Below are positions 1 through 7,356 of a stretch of DNA of 64,000 nt, one piece after another. Location: assembly GCF_000520995.1 (NCBI RefSeq), contig NZ_JACA01000026.1, positions 96,374 through 160,373 on the forward strand. The letters are read 5' to 3'. The position numbers and the translations under genes were made by a program. The stretch comes from Aquimarina macrocephali JAMB N27. GTDB lineage: Bacteria > Bacteroidota > Bacteroidia > Flavobacteriales > Flavobacteriaceae. Every line of letters starts with the position of its first letter. The first letter of the stretch is position 1. The notes below the pieces were generated by a model. That model worked only from the letters and a program-made list of their open reading frames with translations, was not told where the DNA came from and made no database searches.

Positions 1-1
1 C

Positions 2-307
2 GAGAATCAAGATCCCTGGAGGCCAAAACAAGTGTATCATTATATCCAATGGGCTAATATTGAACCAGATTTTGTAGTTGACATTAGTAACTATATTGAT
101 AAAAAGATAGAAAGTGTAATGGCATATACCTCTCAATTTTATGATGCAGGTAGTAAAGAGCCTGTTACTCCTATATCAAGTAAGAATTTTATAGAAAGCG
201 TAAAGTATCGTGCTGCCGATTTAGGGCGAATAGTAGGTGTACACCATGCCGAAGGCTATACCGTAGAACGCTATGTAGCAGTCGATTCTATTTTTGATTT
301 AATTTAA
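2..307 (+). CDS. bshB1: Bacillithiol biosynthesis deacetylase BshB1, C-terminal part
   Basis: The gene is cut by the left edge; the reading frame is open from base 2 to the TAA at 305-307. The visible 101 residues include DPWRP, the YIQWANIEPDFVVDIS segment, KYRAADLGR and a terminal ERYVAVDSIFDL, which I recognise as the C-terminal end of flavobacterial BshB1. BshB1 is a zinc-dependent LmbE-type deacetylase that converts GlcNAc-malate to GlcN-malate in bacillithiol (low-molecular-weight thiol) synthesis in the cytoplasm. The N-terminal metal-binding part lies outside the window. A tRNA-His gene with its own promoter follows. Confidence 0.85.
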   Translation, partial: ENQDPWRPKQVYHYIQWANIEPDFVVDISNYIDKKIESVMAYTSQFYDAGSKEPVTPISSKNFIESVKYRAADLGRIVGVHHAEGYTVERYVAVDSIFDLI

Positions 308-319
308 TTCAAAAAAATG

Positions 320-350
320 TTTGTAGAAAGGTAGAAATACTTTATTTTTG
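320..350 (+). promoter_or_regulatory. Promoter of tRNA-His
   Basis: TTTG at 320-323, a 19-base spacer and TATTTTTG at 343-350 match the Bacteroidota TTG-N19-TAnnTTTG promoter. The tRNA begins 16 bases downstream. Confidence 0.75.
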
Positions 351-365
351 CACCCGAAATTAAAT

Positions 366-442
366 GGTGGTTGTAGCTCAGTTGGTTAGAGCATTGGTTT
401 GTGGTACCAAGGGTCGCGGGTTCGAATCCCGTCTTCCACCCC
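366..442 (+). tRNA. tRNA-His (GTG)
   Basis: A cloverleaf folds from 366 to 440 with the anticodon loop TTGTGGT (anticodon GTG), a D arm starting GCTCAGTTGG and a T loop TTCGAAT. The extra 5' G (366) facing discriminator C (440) is the identity feature of tRNA-His. The two bases after the discriminator are CC and the following base is T, so the full CCA is not encoded. Acceptor positions 5-67/6-68 hold two U-U mismatches (arms GTGGTTG and CTTCCAC). Confidence 0.93.
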
Positions 443-450
443 TAAAATTT

Positions 451-477
451 AAAAAGCCCTTTAAAAAGGGCTTTTTT
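451..477. terminator. Terminator after tRNA-His
   Basis: A 12-bp perfect stem (AAAAAGCCCTTT with AAAGGGCTTTTT, two-base loop) ends in a T run. A-rich and T-rich flanks let it serve both the tRNA and the convergent peptidase gene. Confidence 0.85.
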
Positions 478-514
478 ATTTTATCACAATGGTGTTTTTT
501 ATCTTAACATCTGG

Positions 515-1573
515 TTATTCACCTTCTTTAGCACCATCAACTATAATTCTTTCTGCTCTATTAGCTACCTCCCAGGCAGTATAAAACACCAACTTTGCTC
601 TTTTAGTCATAAGTTCATATTCTATTTTATCTGGCGTATCTGTTGGTTTATGATAATCCTCGTGCACTCCATTAAAATAAAATATGATCGGAATATTATG
701 TTTTGCAAAATTGTAATGATCACTTCTAAAATAAAATCGATTTGGATCATTTTCGGCATTATACGTATAATCCAAATCCAATTTGGTATGCTCTGTATTT
801 GCTTTTTCGCTAATATCATGTAATTCTGTACTTAATCGGTCACTACCTATCAAGTATATATAGTTACTTTTATCCTCTCCCTCATGTTTCTTATCAATTC
901 TTCCTATCATATCAATATTAAGGTCTGTTACCGTATTTTCTAAAGGAAAAACAGGGTTTTCTGTATAAAATTTTGAACCATATAGTCCTTTTTCTTCACC
1001 TGTAACATGCAGAAACAGGATAGATCTCTTTGGTCCAACCCCATCTTTCTTTGCTTTCATAAATGCATCTGCTATTTCTAATAAACTTACGGTTCCAGAA
1101 CCATCATCATCGGCACCATTATGAATATTACCCTTTTCATCGGTTCCTACATGATCATAATGAGCAGAAATCACGACAATCTCATCAGGTTTTTCTGTAC
1201 CTTCAATAAACGCCAATACATTCTCTGAAGATTTAATGCCTCCTCTAAAATAACTTTCGGGTATTTCCTGGTAGTAATCATCTCCACCTAAAGGAGAAGG
1301 AATACCCATTCTTTGATATTGTTTTTTTAAATATTCTGCAGCTTTTTTCTGACCTGGTTCTCCTGTATCACGCCCTTCGAAATCATCACTAGCAAAAACG
1401 TATAAATATTCTTTTAATTCTTTGGCAGTAATGCTTTCAGCATAAGTAACAGCAGTTAATTCTGTATTCACACTAGTATGTGAATCTATCTTTGGATTAG
1501 TAGGTGTAGAATTTTGAGAGGTTCCACAACAACAGACTATAAATGAGCTGACTAGTATTATAGTATTTTTCAT
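515..1573 (-). CDS. M28 family zinc aminopeptidase, exported lipoprotein
   Basis: The 352-residue protein has a short hydrophobic N-terminus ending in FIVCCCG, a plausible lipobox, so it is probably a surface or periplasmic lipoprotein. The M28 co-catalytic zinc ligands are all visible: H138 in SAHYDH, D155 in NGADDDGSG, the E193-E194 pair in TGEEKGLYGS, D221 in NIDMIGR and H308 in DYHKPTD. Family members remove N-terminal amino acids from peptides; the exact substrate cannot be read from sequence. No PA or C-terminal sorting domain is seen. It converges on tRNA-His and is divergent from tRNA-Ser. An 819..622 open frame inside it is a shadow. Confidence 0.9.
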   Translation of the reverse strand: MKNTIILVSSFIVCCCGTSQNSTPTNPKIDSHTSVNTELTAVTYAESITAKELKEYLYVFASDDFEGRDTGEPGQKKAAEYLKKQYQRMGIPSPLGGDDYYQEIPESYFRGGIKSSENVLAFIEGTEKPDEIVVISAHYDHVGTDEKGNIHNGADDDGSGTVSLLEIADAFMKAKKDGVGPKRSILFLHVTGEEKGLYGSKFYTENPVFPLENTVTDLNIDMIGRIDKKHEGEDKSNYIYLIGSDRLSTELHDISEKANTEHTKLDLDYTYNAENDPNRFYFRSDHYNFAKHNIPIIFYFNGVHEDYHKPTDTPDKIEYELMTKRAKLVFYTAWEVANRAERIIVDGAKEGE

Positions 1574-1699
1574 GAAATTATTTAATTAAAGATGTACAAT
1601 ATACTCAATTCATCCCATATGAATATGCGAATGTTTTCTTAAAAGAAAATAACTCTTAAAATTTTTTAAAATTTTTCTTTTTAGAATTAAAAAAGGTTT

Positions 1700-1707
1700 T
1701 ATATTTG
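1700..1707 (+). promoter_or_regulatory. -7 motif of the tRNA-Ser promoter
   Basis: TATATTTG followed by GCACCC is the group's strong -7 element. The bases 19 upstream (CTTT, 1677-1680) are only a weak -33 match. Confidence 0.65.
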
Positions 1708-1745
1708 CACCCGCATTCAGGGAATACCTGATGAGACTAAACACT

Positions 1746-1830
1746 GGAGAATTGGCAGAGTGGTCGAATGCGGCAGTCTTGAAAACTGTTGAGGGTCACA
1801 CCTCCGGGGGTTCGAATCCCTCATTCTCCG
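1746..1830 (+). tRNA. tRNA-Ser (TGA)
   Basis: Acceptor arms GGAGAAT (1746-1752) and ATTCTCC (1823-1829) pair perfectly, with discriminator G at 1830. The anticodon loop CTTGAAA gives anticodon TGA, and the long variable arm (GAGGGTCACACCTC region) is typical of class II tRNA-Ser. The 3' CCA is not encoded. Confidence 0.95.
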
Positions 1831-1852
1831 CAAGGAATTTACTAAATTCCAT

Positions 1853-1885
1853 AAAAGCCCATAACATAATGTTATGGGCTTTTTT
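1853..1885 (+). terminator. Terminator after tRNA-Ser
   Basis: A 15-bp perfect stem (AAAAGCCCATAACAT and its complement, one-base centre) is followed by a T run. Confidence 0.88.
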
Positions 1886-1963
1886 AATTTTTACACTTTT
1901 AAAAGAAAGCCATCCGAATCAAAAACATTAAAATATATGTTGTAATTGCTCTTTTCACTTCTT

Positions 1964-2635
1964 TTAATATTCAATATCAAGAGGTAACATTTCTGCACAT
2001 TCTACAAGCATTTTCATATCATTTAAACCAATATGAGCTGGATAAAACTTTCTTTCTGCATTCAATGTTGTTATTTTCTTGTATAATAGATCTGGATTAG
2101 TATTTGTTATTTTTTCTACTGCATCATACCCAGCTTCGTACAGGACATAAGCAAAAGTATGATTCACCCATCGAATTCTAGATAGATCAGTTAATTTGGC
2201 TAATCTCAAAATTTCTTCATCATTTATATTTATTTGTTTAGAAAGTAAAGTTCTGTCACCTATGGTTATAATTTTATCAAATAAATGACGTGTGTGTTTA
2301 ATCCCAATTTTTTCTAATTTTAATACAACATCTGCAGAAGTTTCAGGAAAATCTTTAATCCTATTGGGTTTTCGAAGATACCCATTGATCATTCTTCGAA
2401 GTACATTAAGATACTGTTCTGATAAACCACTTTGTTTTGAAAACTCAAGAAGTTGATCCTTTTTCTTCAGTCTTTGCTGCAGTTCTTTCAGATTACAAAT
2501 ACCATGTTTTTTAATCGTATTAAGATAATCTATATTCTCTTTCAGCACTTTCCAACTAGGAATAAGATGTGTAGATTCTAAAATCTTCTTATAATCATCT
2601 ATGCTAATTTTTGATAAATCAATATCATATCCCAT
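1964..2635 (-). CDS. DUF4332 domain protein
   Basis: The 223-residue soluble, helix-rich protein has two repeats of helix-hairpin-helix character (LLEFSKQSGLSEQYLNVLRR around 70-90 and EEILRLAKLTDLSRIRWVN around 140-160), as in DUF4332 proteins. The function of the family is not established; such HhH-like folds can bind nucleic acid or act as adaptors. No signal peptide or membrane segment. It is the last intact gene of the minus-strand cluster that begins at 5026, separated from DUF302 by a broken small gene. Whether it belongs to the same transcript is inference from strand and spacing. Confidence 0.7.
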   Translation of the reverse strand: MGYDIDLSKISIDDYKKILESTHLIPSWKVLKENIDYLNTIKKHGICNLKELQQRLKKKDQLLEFSKQSGLSEQYLNVLRRMINGYLRKPNRIKDFPETSADVVLKLEKIGIKHTRHLFDKIITIGDRTLLSKQININDEEILRLAKLTDLSRIRWVNHTFAYVLYEAGYDAVEKITNTNPDLLYKKITTLNAERKFYPAHIGLNDMKMLVECAEMLPLDIEY

Positions 2636-2665
2636 TGTATAGAATTATTAATGTTCTTTCTGTTT

Positions 2666-2812
2666 TTATACCTCTGCAAAGAATACCATATAATTATGAC
2701 CAGCCTCTTCACTTTGATCAGCTAGATAAGTATTGATTTCTTTTTAATAATTAGACATTTCATTAGGAGAGGCATCAATTATCTTAGATATAATTTTTCC
2801 TAATATCCCCAT
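2666..2812 (-). pseudogene. Small gene interrupted by an in-frame stop
   Basis: An ATG at 2812-2810, six bases after the DUF302 stop, opens a 49-codon frame reading MGILGKIISKIIDASPNEMS, then NY, a TAA at 2746-2744, and a further 25 codons ending GHNYMVFFAEV and TAA at 2668-2666. The second half remains clean and protein-like, so this looks like one small protein split by a single nonsense change (for example CAA or GAA to TAA). A 22-residue product or readthrough cannot be excluded. I do not recognise the family. Confidence 0.5.
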
Positions 2813-2817
2813 AATAT

Positions 2818-3213
2818 CTATTCTTTTAGGCTGCTAATTACTCTTATCAATTTTTCTCTAACCTTTTCGGCTGTTTCAATCAAGTCCTTATTCTCTACTG
2901 CTATCATAGAAGCGGCAGGATCTACCCCAGATACTTCTATCATTCCTTTATGTTTTTCCTGAACGATTACATTACAAGGAAGCATGGTTCCTATTTTGTC
3001 TTCTGCCTGTAATGCTTTATAGGCAAAAGAAGGATTACAAGCTCCTAAAATTTTGTAGTTATAGAAATCTACATTCAACTTCTTCTTTAAAGTAGCTTTC
3101 ATATCTATTTCTGTTAATATCCCGAAACCTTCATTTTTTAATTCATGAATCACTTTTTCAGTAGCTTCATCAAAAGAGACATTTTTTAATATAGTGGTGA
3201 TATGATAATTCAT
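2818..3213 (-). CDS. DUF302 domain protein
   Basis: The 131-residue soluble protein has the DUF302 pattern: an N-terminal segment (FDEATEKVIHELKNEGFGIL), YKILGACNPSFAYKAL with the conserved cysteine-proline around residue 59, LPCNVIVQE with a second cysteine, and a C-terminal DPAASMIAVEN. DUF302 proteins have a known fold but no established reaction; in other genomes they sit with redox or sulfur genes. Here it lies 20 bp downstream of a flavodoxin, probably in one operon, which supports a redox-linked role by inference. Confidence 0.85.
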   Translation of the reverse strand: MNYHITTILKNVSFDEATEKVIHELKNEGFGILTEIDMKATLKKKLNVDFYNYKILGACNPSFAYKALQAEDKIGTMLPCNVIVQEKHKGMIEVSGVDPAASMIAVENKDLIETAEKVREKLIRVISSLKE

Positions 3214-3233
3214 TTTTTTTGTTTTTATAATGT

Positions 3234-3767
3234 TTATACAGTTTCTTTTTTGGCTACATATGTTTCTAAAAATTTATGGTACGCCTCTTCTTTTTTTAGC
3301 TTCTGTACATCTTCTTTAGTTAATTTATAAGCTCCTTTACTCTCTTGTTCTGAGGTAATGAATGTTCTGGTTTCTAATTCTATAACAACTTTAGGCTCAT
3401 AGCTTGCCAACTTTTTTAATTGAGCTGCTATCTTTTCTTTTTGTGTATCACGCCCCGAACAAAGTGTTATAAATGAATAGTTTTTTAGATGTTCTTTATT
3501 TTTTTTGATAAAGGTTTTCATTGGGTGAGCTATGATATAGTTCCAGATTGGGGCTATCAAAACGATATGATGGTAGTCACTCCATAAGATATCCAGTTCA
3601 TTGATCTTGGGAAAACGATTAAATAACATGTCCAATATAACCTTGAACATCCCTCGTTTTTTGGACTCGGTGATCTGCAATAGATCGGCTTCCAGGTCTT
3701 TGGTTAGATCTTTGGCCAGTAATTCATTATTTCCAGAAAAGGAAAAGTAAACGATAAGAGTTTTCAT
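3234..3767 (-). CDS. Flavodoxin family protein
   Basis: The 177-residue protein starts with the FMN phosphate-binding loop (LIVYFSFSGNNELLA, residues 4-18), then has the alternating strand/helix pattern and the loop APIWNYIIAHPMKTFI around 71-86, matching flavodoxin-fold FMN proteins. It probably carries electrons or acts as an NAD(P)H-dependent flavoprotein in the cytoplasm. It sits between a membrane-anchored flavodoxin-like protein and DUF302 on the same strand. The electron partner is not identifiable here. Confidence 0.85.
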   Translation of the reverse strand: MKTLIVYFSFSGNNELLAKDLTKDLEADLLQITESKKRGMFKVILDMLFNRFPKINELDILWSDYHHIVLIAPIWNYIIAHPMKTFIKKNKEHLKNYSFITLCSGRDTQKEKIAAQLKKLASYEPKVVIELETRTFITSEQESKGAYKLTKEDVQKLKKEEAYHKFLETYVAKKETV

Positions 3768-3889
3768 TACAGCACTATTTTGTATAAGAATTATTTAAAA
3801 AGCAACTTAAATTTCGGTAACTGTAAAAACAAAAAAAAAGACAGCTAACCAATTATAGATCAAATAGTAAAAACCATAAATATTTTGGA

Positions 3890-4489
3890 TTATTTTTTAA
3901 TTCTTTCAGCTACTTCTTTTCCAAAATTATTTGCTTTTTCTACAGCGATTTTACTATTCGATCTTTTTGTTTTTGATTCAGTGTTAGGTTTCATTAACCA
4001 AAATGTTCTTGAATCAATAAGTATAGCGTCTTTTTGTTTGATCAGATCTTCAAGCAAACGTTGGGATCTTTTTGTAGAGCCACTACCTAAGGTAATAGCA
4101 ACTACATGCTCTCCTTGTAAGTAATCATTATTTTTTATATGATTGCGAATTGCTCTGTCAGGAGCCCAATTATAAGTATTCGCACAGAACACATATAAGT
4201 CAAAAAACTCCTTTTCAAAATTTTTAGCAGCAGCAACTGTCACTACTTTTGAGACCCAACCTTTCTCGGATAAGCCTTCTGCAAACGATTTACTTATCTT
4301 TTCATCAAGGTTATAAATCGGATCAGGATCATATACGATCAGCGCCTTGTGACCGGCGTTAGGCATCCCTATAACAGCAACTTTCTCAGGTCCTTTTTTA
4401 CCCACAACAACAGTAAGCACTATCCAAACAATCAACGTTGATCCTAATATCACCAGAATATTCGTCATCATCCTTTTTCCTCTTTTCAT
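3890..4489 (-). CDS. Membrane-anchored flavodoxin-like protein
   Basis: The 199-residue protein has one N-terminal membrane segment (residues about 8-26, TNILVILGSTLIVWIVLTVV) and then a flavodoxin-like domain: ALIVYDPDPIYNLDEKISKS at about 48-67, FDLYVFCANTYNWAPD, and VVAITLGSGSTKRSQRLL. The phosphate loop differs from classical flavodoxins, so FMN binding is likely but unproven. It is in a minus-strand run with a second soluble flavodoxin and a DUF302 protein. The start ATG at 4489 precedes the basic stretch KRGKRMM, which fits an anchor with the domain kept in the cytoplasm. Confidence 0.72.
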   Translation of the reverse strand: MKRGKRMMTNILVILGSTLIVWIVLTVVVGKKGPEKVAVIGMPNAGHKALIVYDPDPIYNLDEKISKSFAEGLSEKGWVSKVVTVAAAKNFEKEFFDLYVFCANTYNWAPDRAIRNHIKNNDYLQGEHVVAITLGSGSTKRSQRLLEDLIKQKDAILIDSRTFWLMKPNTESKTKRSNSKIAVEKANNFGKEVAERIKK

Positions 4490-4639
4490 TATCAGTAACT
4501 ATGTTTTTTTTATTGAAACAGAGTTTTTTAATCAGCGATAGTGGTTATATATGACTTTACTTTGTTAATGTTTTTTATTTCTTTCTTCAAAGTAACAGTA
4601 AACTCACTAGCCTCTTACTCCTTCAATCTTTTTAAAAGA

Positions 4640-5026
4640 TTAATACGGAACTATCTCATACCCTGCATTTAACAAGAGAATCCCTGTTAAAAATAGTAGT
4701 ACGTATAACACTTGTACCAATTTTATATTAATAAACTCTAACCATTTAGCGGTTCCTTTCGGAAAGATAAATAACAGCAAACCTATACCTAATGAAATCC
4801 AACCTATAGCAGTGACGATAAATTTCCAGTTTGGTTCCCATATATTATGAAAAAGGATATTGAGTAATCCTACTATAATCGCTACAAACGAAGTTACAAT
4901 TACAAATTTTTGGTCCTTCAGGTCCTCAAAAATCTGTTTAATCCTGTTGGGATTAAAGCTCAATATGAAAAAAAATATAATTAAATACCAGCCCCAAAAT
5001 TTTGCTAAAAACATAGATGTGTCCAT
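4640..5026 (-). CDS. Small four-helix membrane protein
   Basis: The 128-residue protein has four hydrophobic segments (about 8-25, 42-62, 68-86 and 101-122) with short charged loops and no motif I can name. It is the first gene of the minus-strand redox cassette, starting just downstream of a TATATTTG promoter and a CRP/FNR-geometry dyad. It may be a membrane partner for the following flavodoxin-like proteins, but that is inferred only from position. Confidence 0.6.
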   Translation of the reverse strand: MDTSMFLAKFWGWYLIIFFFILSFNPNRIKQIFEDLKDQKFVIVTSFVAIIVGLLNILFHNIWEPNWKFIVTAIGWISLGIGLLLFIFPKGTAKWLEFINIKLVQVLYVLLFLTGILLLNAGYEIVPY

Positions 5027-5052
5027 AATAAATTTTTATATGATCTATATCT

Positions 5053-5060
5053 CAAATATA
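5053..5060 (-). promoter_or_regulatory. -7 motif of the redox cassette promoter
   Basis: On the minus strand this reads TATATTTG. No TTTG element lies 19 bp upstream; instead a dyad at 5082-5097 occupies that side, suggesting activator-dependent transcription of the gene starting at 5026. Confidence 0.6.
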
Positions 5061-5081
5061 AGGACTACACTTCTTTTTTAA

Positions 5082-5097
5082 TATGACCAATATCATA
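5082..5097. promoter_or_regulatory. CRP/FNR-geometry dyad upstream of the redox cassette
   Basis: TATGACCAATATCATA is a perfect 5-6-5 dyad (TATGA-N6-TCATA), the half-site spacing used by CRP/FNR-superfamily regulators. Its centre lies about 42 bp upstream of the start point expected from the 5053-5060 element, the class II activator position. No CRP/FNR gene is present in the window, so the cognate protein is unknown. Confidence 0.45.
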
Positions 5098-5243
5098 AGA
5101 ACAATCTATAAAATTGAAGTTTAATTTTTAAAATTCGCTCATAAGTCAGATGCTATACTATTTTTTTAAAGATTACAAAACCTGATAATTATCATAGTGA
5201 GATAATCTATATGCGATTATTTTTATTTCTCTTGAAAATCACC

Positions 5244-5996
5244 ATGATGAAAACAGGAATAGTAAAAAAAGAAACTAATTATTTTCAGCAGCTAACATCT
5301 GTAGAAATCAACAATCAAATCTGGTTTATAGTTGATGAGGTAGTGGATGTACTGGAGTTAGGAAATCCAAATGAAGTGTGGAGTACACTGGACATAGAAG
5401 AACGTTTTGCTACCGAAATATTTCATAATGGAGTTCAAAAAAATGCGAACCTGATTTCTGAAAGCGGTTTGTATTCTTTAATTTTTAAGAGTACTACAGG
5501 CAGTGCCAAAAAATTTAGGAAATGGGTTACTAATCAGGTATTACCACTAATACGAATTAGAGGGTATTACACTACAAAACGGCTAGAAATACCCAATTTT
5601 GTAATCCGGTTTAATGACAATTGGGATCGTATATCTTCTGGGTATTTTTCAATATTAAGCGAGCTTTTTATTAGATTATATGGGCGGTTTGAACAAGAAG
5701 GTTATATTCTACCCAACAAAGCTTTAGACGGTAAAGAAATAAGACCCGATATTAGTGTTTCTCTTCATTTCGAAAAACATCTTGAAGAAAAGTTCCCACA
5801 ATATAATCGTGAATTTAAAACATACCTTCATCGATTACCAAATGGTAAAGAAATAGAAGTAAAACAATACAGAAATCATTTGCTACCCATATTTATAGAT
5901 TTTATTGACAAATATTGGTTACCTGAACATGCATATGTATATTTTGAAAGACGAGATAAAGAAGCCTTAAAATACTTATCAAAATTGATTAAATAA
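5244..5996 (+). CDS. BRO-N domain protein (phage antirepressor-like)
   Basis: The N-terminal half (about residues 5-105) has the BRO-N pattern seen in baculovirus and phage antirepressors: IWFIVDEVVDVLEL, W-x-LD, NLISESGLYSLIFKS and A-x-x-F-x-KWVTNQVLPLIR. The C-terminal half resembles the P63C-type extension (RPDISVSLHFEKHLEEKFP; KQYRNHLLPIFIDFI). BRO-N binds DNA. No phage genes adjoin it. Translation could begin at 5211, but the ATG-ATG at 5244/5247 gives the usual N-terminus before the conserved domain. Its end overlaps the convergent exporter gene by 18 bp. Confidence 0.75.
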   Translation: MMKTGIVKKETNYFQQLTSVEINNQIWFIVDEVVDVLELGNPNEVWSTLDIEERFATEIFHNGVQKNANLISESGLYSLIFKSTTGSAKKFRKWVTNQVLPLIRIRGYYTTKRLEIPNFVIRFNDNWDRISSGYFSILSELFIRLYGRFEQEGYILPNKALDGKEIRPDISVSLHFEKHLEEKFPQYNREFKTYLHRLPNGKEIEVKQYRNHLLPIFIDFIDKYWLPEHAYVYFERRDKEALKYLSKLIK

Positions 5997-6731
5997 GAAA
6001 TTTGATATTACACTAGCTATTCCGATTCCCAAAATAAGAAAAAGTACAAATTTTCTAAATTGTTCTTGAGATATTTTATTAAGAATCTTTTTTCCAATCC
6101 ATGTGCCTACAACACTTACAACAATCAAAATAGGAACTAAATACAGATCATGTGAATGCATATAGCCATTATAGTAGTAAACAATTGTTCTACTAAAATC
6201 TACACCAAGATCAATTATCGCTGATGTTGCAATAAATTTTTCTTTATCCATCTTGAAAGCTGCCAAAGTTATCCCTCTTATTGCTCCACCTGTTCCTAAA
6301 AGCCCTGCGCTTAATCCAGATAGAGAACCTCCCAACATTGCGTTTCCTGTTTTAGGTTTTATTCTAAGTTGTTTAAATAGTAAAAACAATAAGCTTAGGG
6401 AAATCAGGAAAATCCCAAGGAAGTATGTTAGCATTTTGGGATCCAGATATTTACTAAAATGTGCTCCTACTGAAACAAAAAGGATTGCCGGAATACCTAA
6501 AGTCAATACTATTTTTTTATCAAAACCTTTTTTGAATAAAGCAATTTTTGAAACATTACTCGATAAATGAAATAAAGCAGTAATACCTAAAACAGATTGA
6601 AAATCAAGAAAGAAATTTGCAATTGGAACAAAATATACTGAGGAACCAAAACCGCCAACGGTTCCCAGTATTTCTGAAAGGATCGCTAAGATTACAAAAA
6701 CGGGAAGGTATTTACTTAACATAAGCTTCAA
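5979..6731 (-). CDS. TauE/SafE family sulfite or organic-anion exporter
   Basis: The 250-residue protein has about eight membrane segments and two TauE/SafE repeat signatures: GTVGGFGSSVYFVPIANFFL (about 23-42) and GLSAGLLGTGGAIRGITLA (about 139-157). Family members export sulfite, sulfoacetate or related anions across the inner membrane; the substrate here is not determinable. It is convergent with, and overlaps, the BRO-N gene at its 3' end. The remains of a degraded lipoprotein gene lie immediately upstream. Confidence 0.85.
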   Translation of the reverse strand: MKLMLSKYLPVFVILAILSEILGTVGGFGSSVYFVPIANFFLDFQSVLGITALFHLSSNVSKIALFKKGFDKKIVLTLGIPAILFVSVGAHFSKYLDPKMLTYFLGIFLISLSLLFLLFKQLRIKPKTGNAMLGGSLSGLSAGLLGTGGAIRGITLAAFKMDKEKFIATSAIIDLGVDFSRTIVYYYNGYMHSHDLYLVPILIVVSVVGTWIGKKILNKISQEQFRKFVLFLILGIGIASVISNFLFNQF

Positions 6732-6769
6732 TTAAATATTTTAAATGTATTTTAAACTATAATTAGAGA

Positions 6770-7333
6770 CTATGTATTTGTACAGCTATTTAACTGAATA
6801 TATGCATCATTTATATAGCCTTTATTTGTCCCTTATTTACGTTTGCCATAATCAAATATACAATACCAAAATTTGGGGTTTTTAGCATTCACAAACTTTA
6901 ATCTAATATTTCGAAACTGAATACCATATATCAATATTGTCTTTCTTTACTGCTATATACTGTTCAAATATTTTAGAAGGCGAAGTGGTTCGAGCATCAA
7001 AAATAGGTACTGTTGAAGTTTTCCCCTTTATGTAAACACGATCTCTAAAATTTAATCTTCCGCTAATAGTATAAGTATCAGCTTCAACTTCAACCGTATC
7101 TCCGCTACTTCCCAAAGCCAATACAGCATTTAATTCTGAAAACGTCATTCAGTTAGTAATGGTGTAAGTAGTTCCTCTTTTTTGTGATGTTTCTAGCTGT
7201 TGTTTGTCTTCATTAATTCATTTTGTAATTCTTTAAATTGTAATTCTTCATCTTCAGAATTACATGAAATAACTGTAATGAAACTAAATAAAATAACTGG
7301 AAAAATAAGAGTGTCCTAATAAGTTTTATACCC
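6770..7333 (-). pseudogene. Decayed lipoprotein gene with parallel beta-helix (polysaccharide-lyase-like) domain
   Basis: Reading down the minus strand, a lipoprotein signal (DTLIFPVILFSFITVISCNS) lacks a start codon and is preceded by TAG. It runs to ELQNELMK, where the frame must shift to continue as QQLETSQKRGTTYTITN. A TGA follows, then an intact 81-codon stretch (7148-6903) reading TFSELNAVLALGSSGDTVEVE onward. After VKKDNIDI a further shift gives LKFVNAKN and then IFDYGKRK, TAA, and GTNKGYINDAYIQL to TAG near 6770. Strand-turn repeats and the SGDTVEVE-type motif resemble beta-helix polysaccharide lyases (PL6-like). At least two frameshifts and three stops make it a pseudogene, also truncated at its C-terminus. 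Confidence 0.78.
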
Positions 7334-7356
7334 CATAAAAAAGATGAAAAATTATC

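Noticed and set aside
1731..1931. 66-codon open frame over the tRNA-Ser gene
   Set aside because: It is simply the tRNA read in a frame that stays open; the tRNA fold and terminator explain the sequence.
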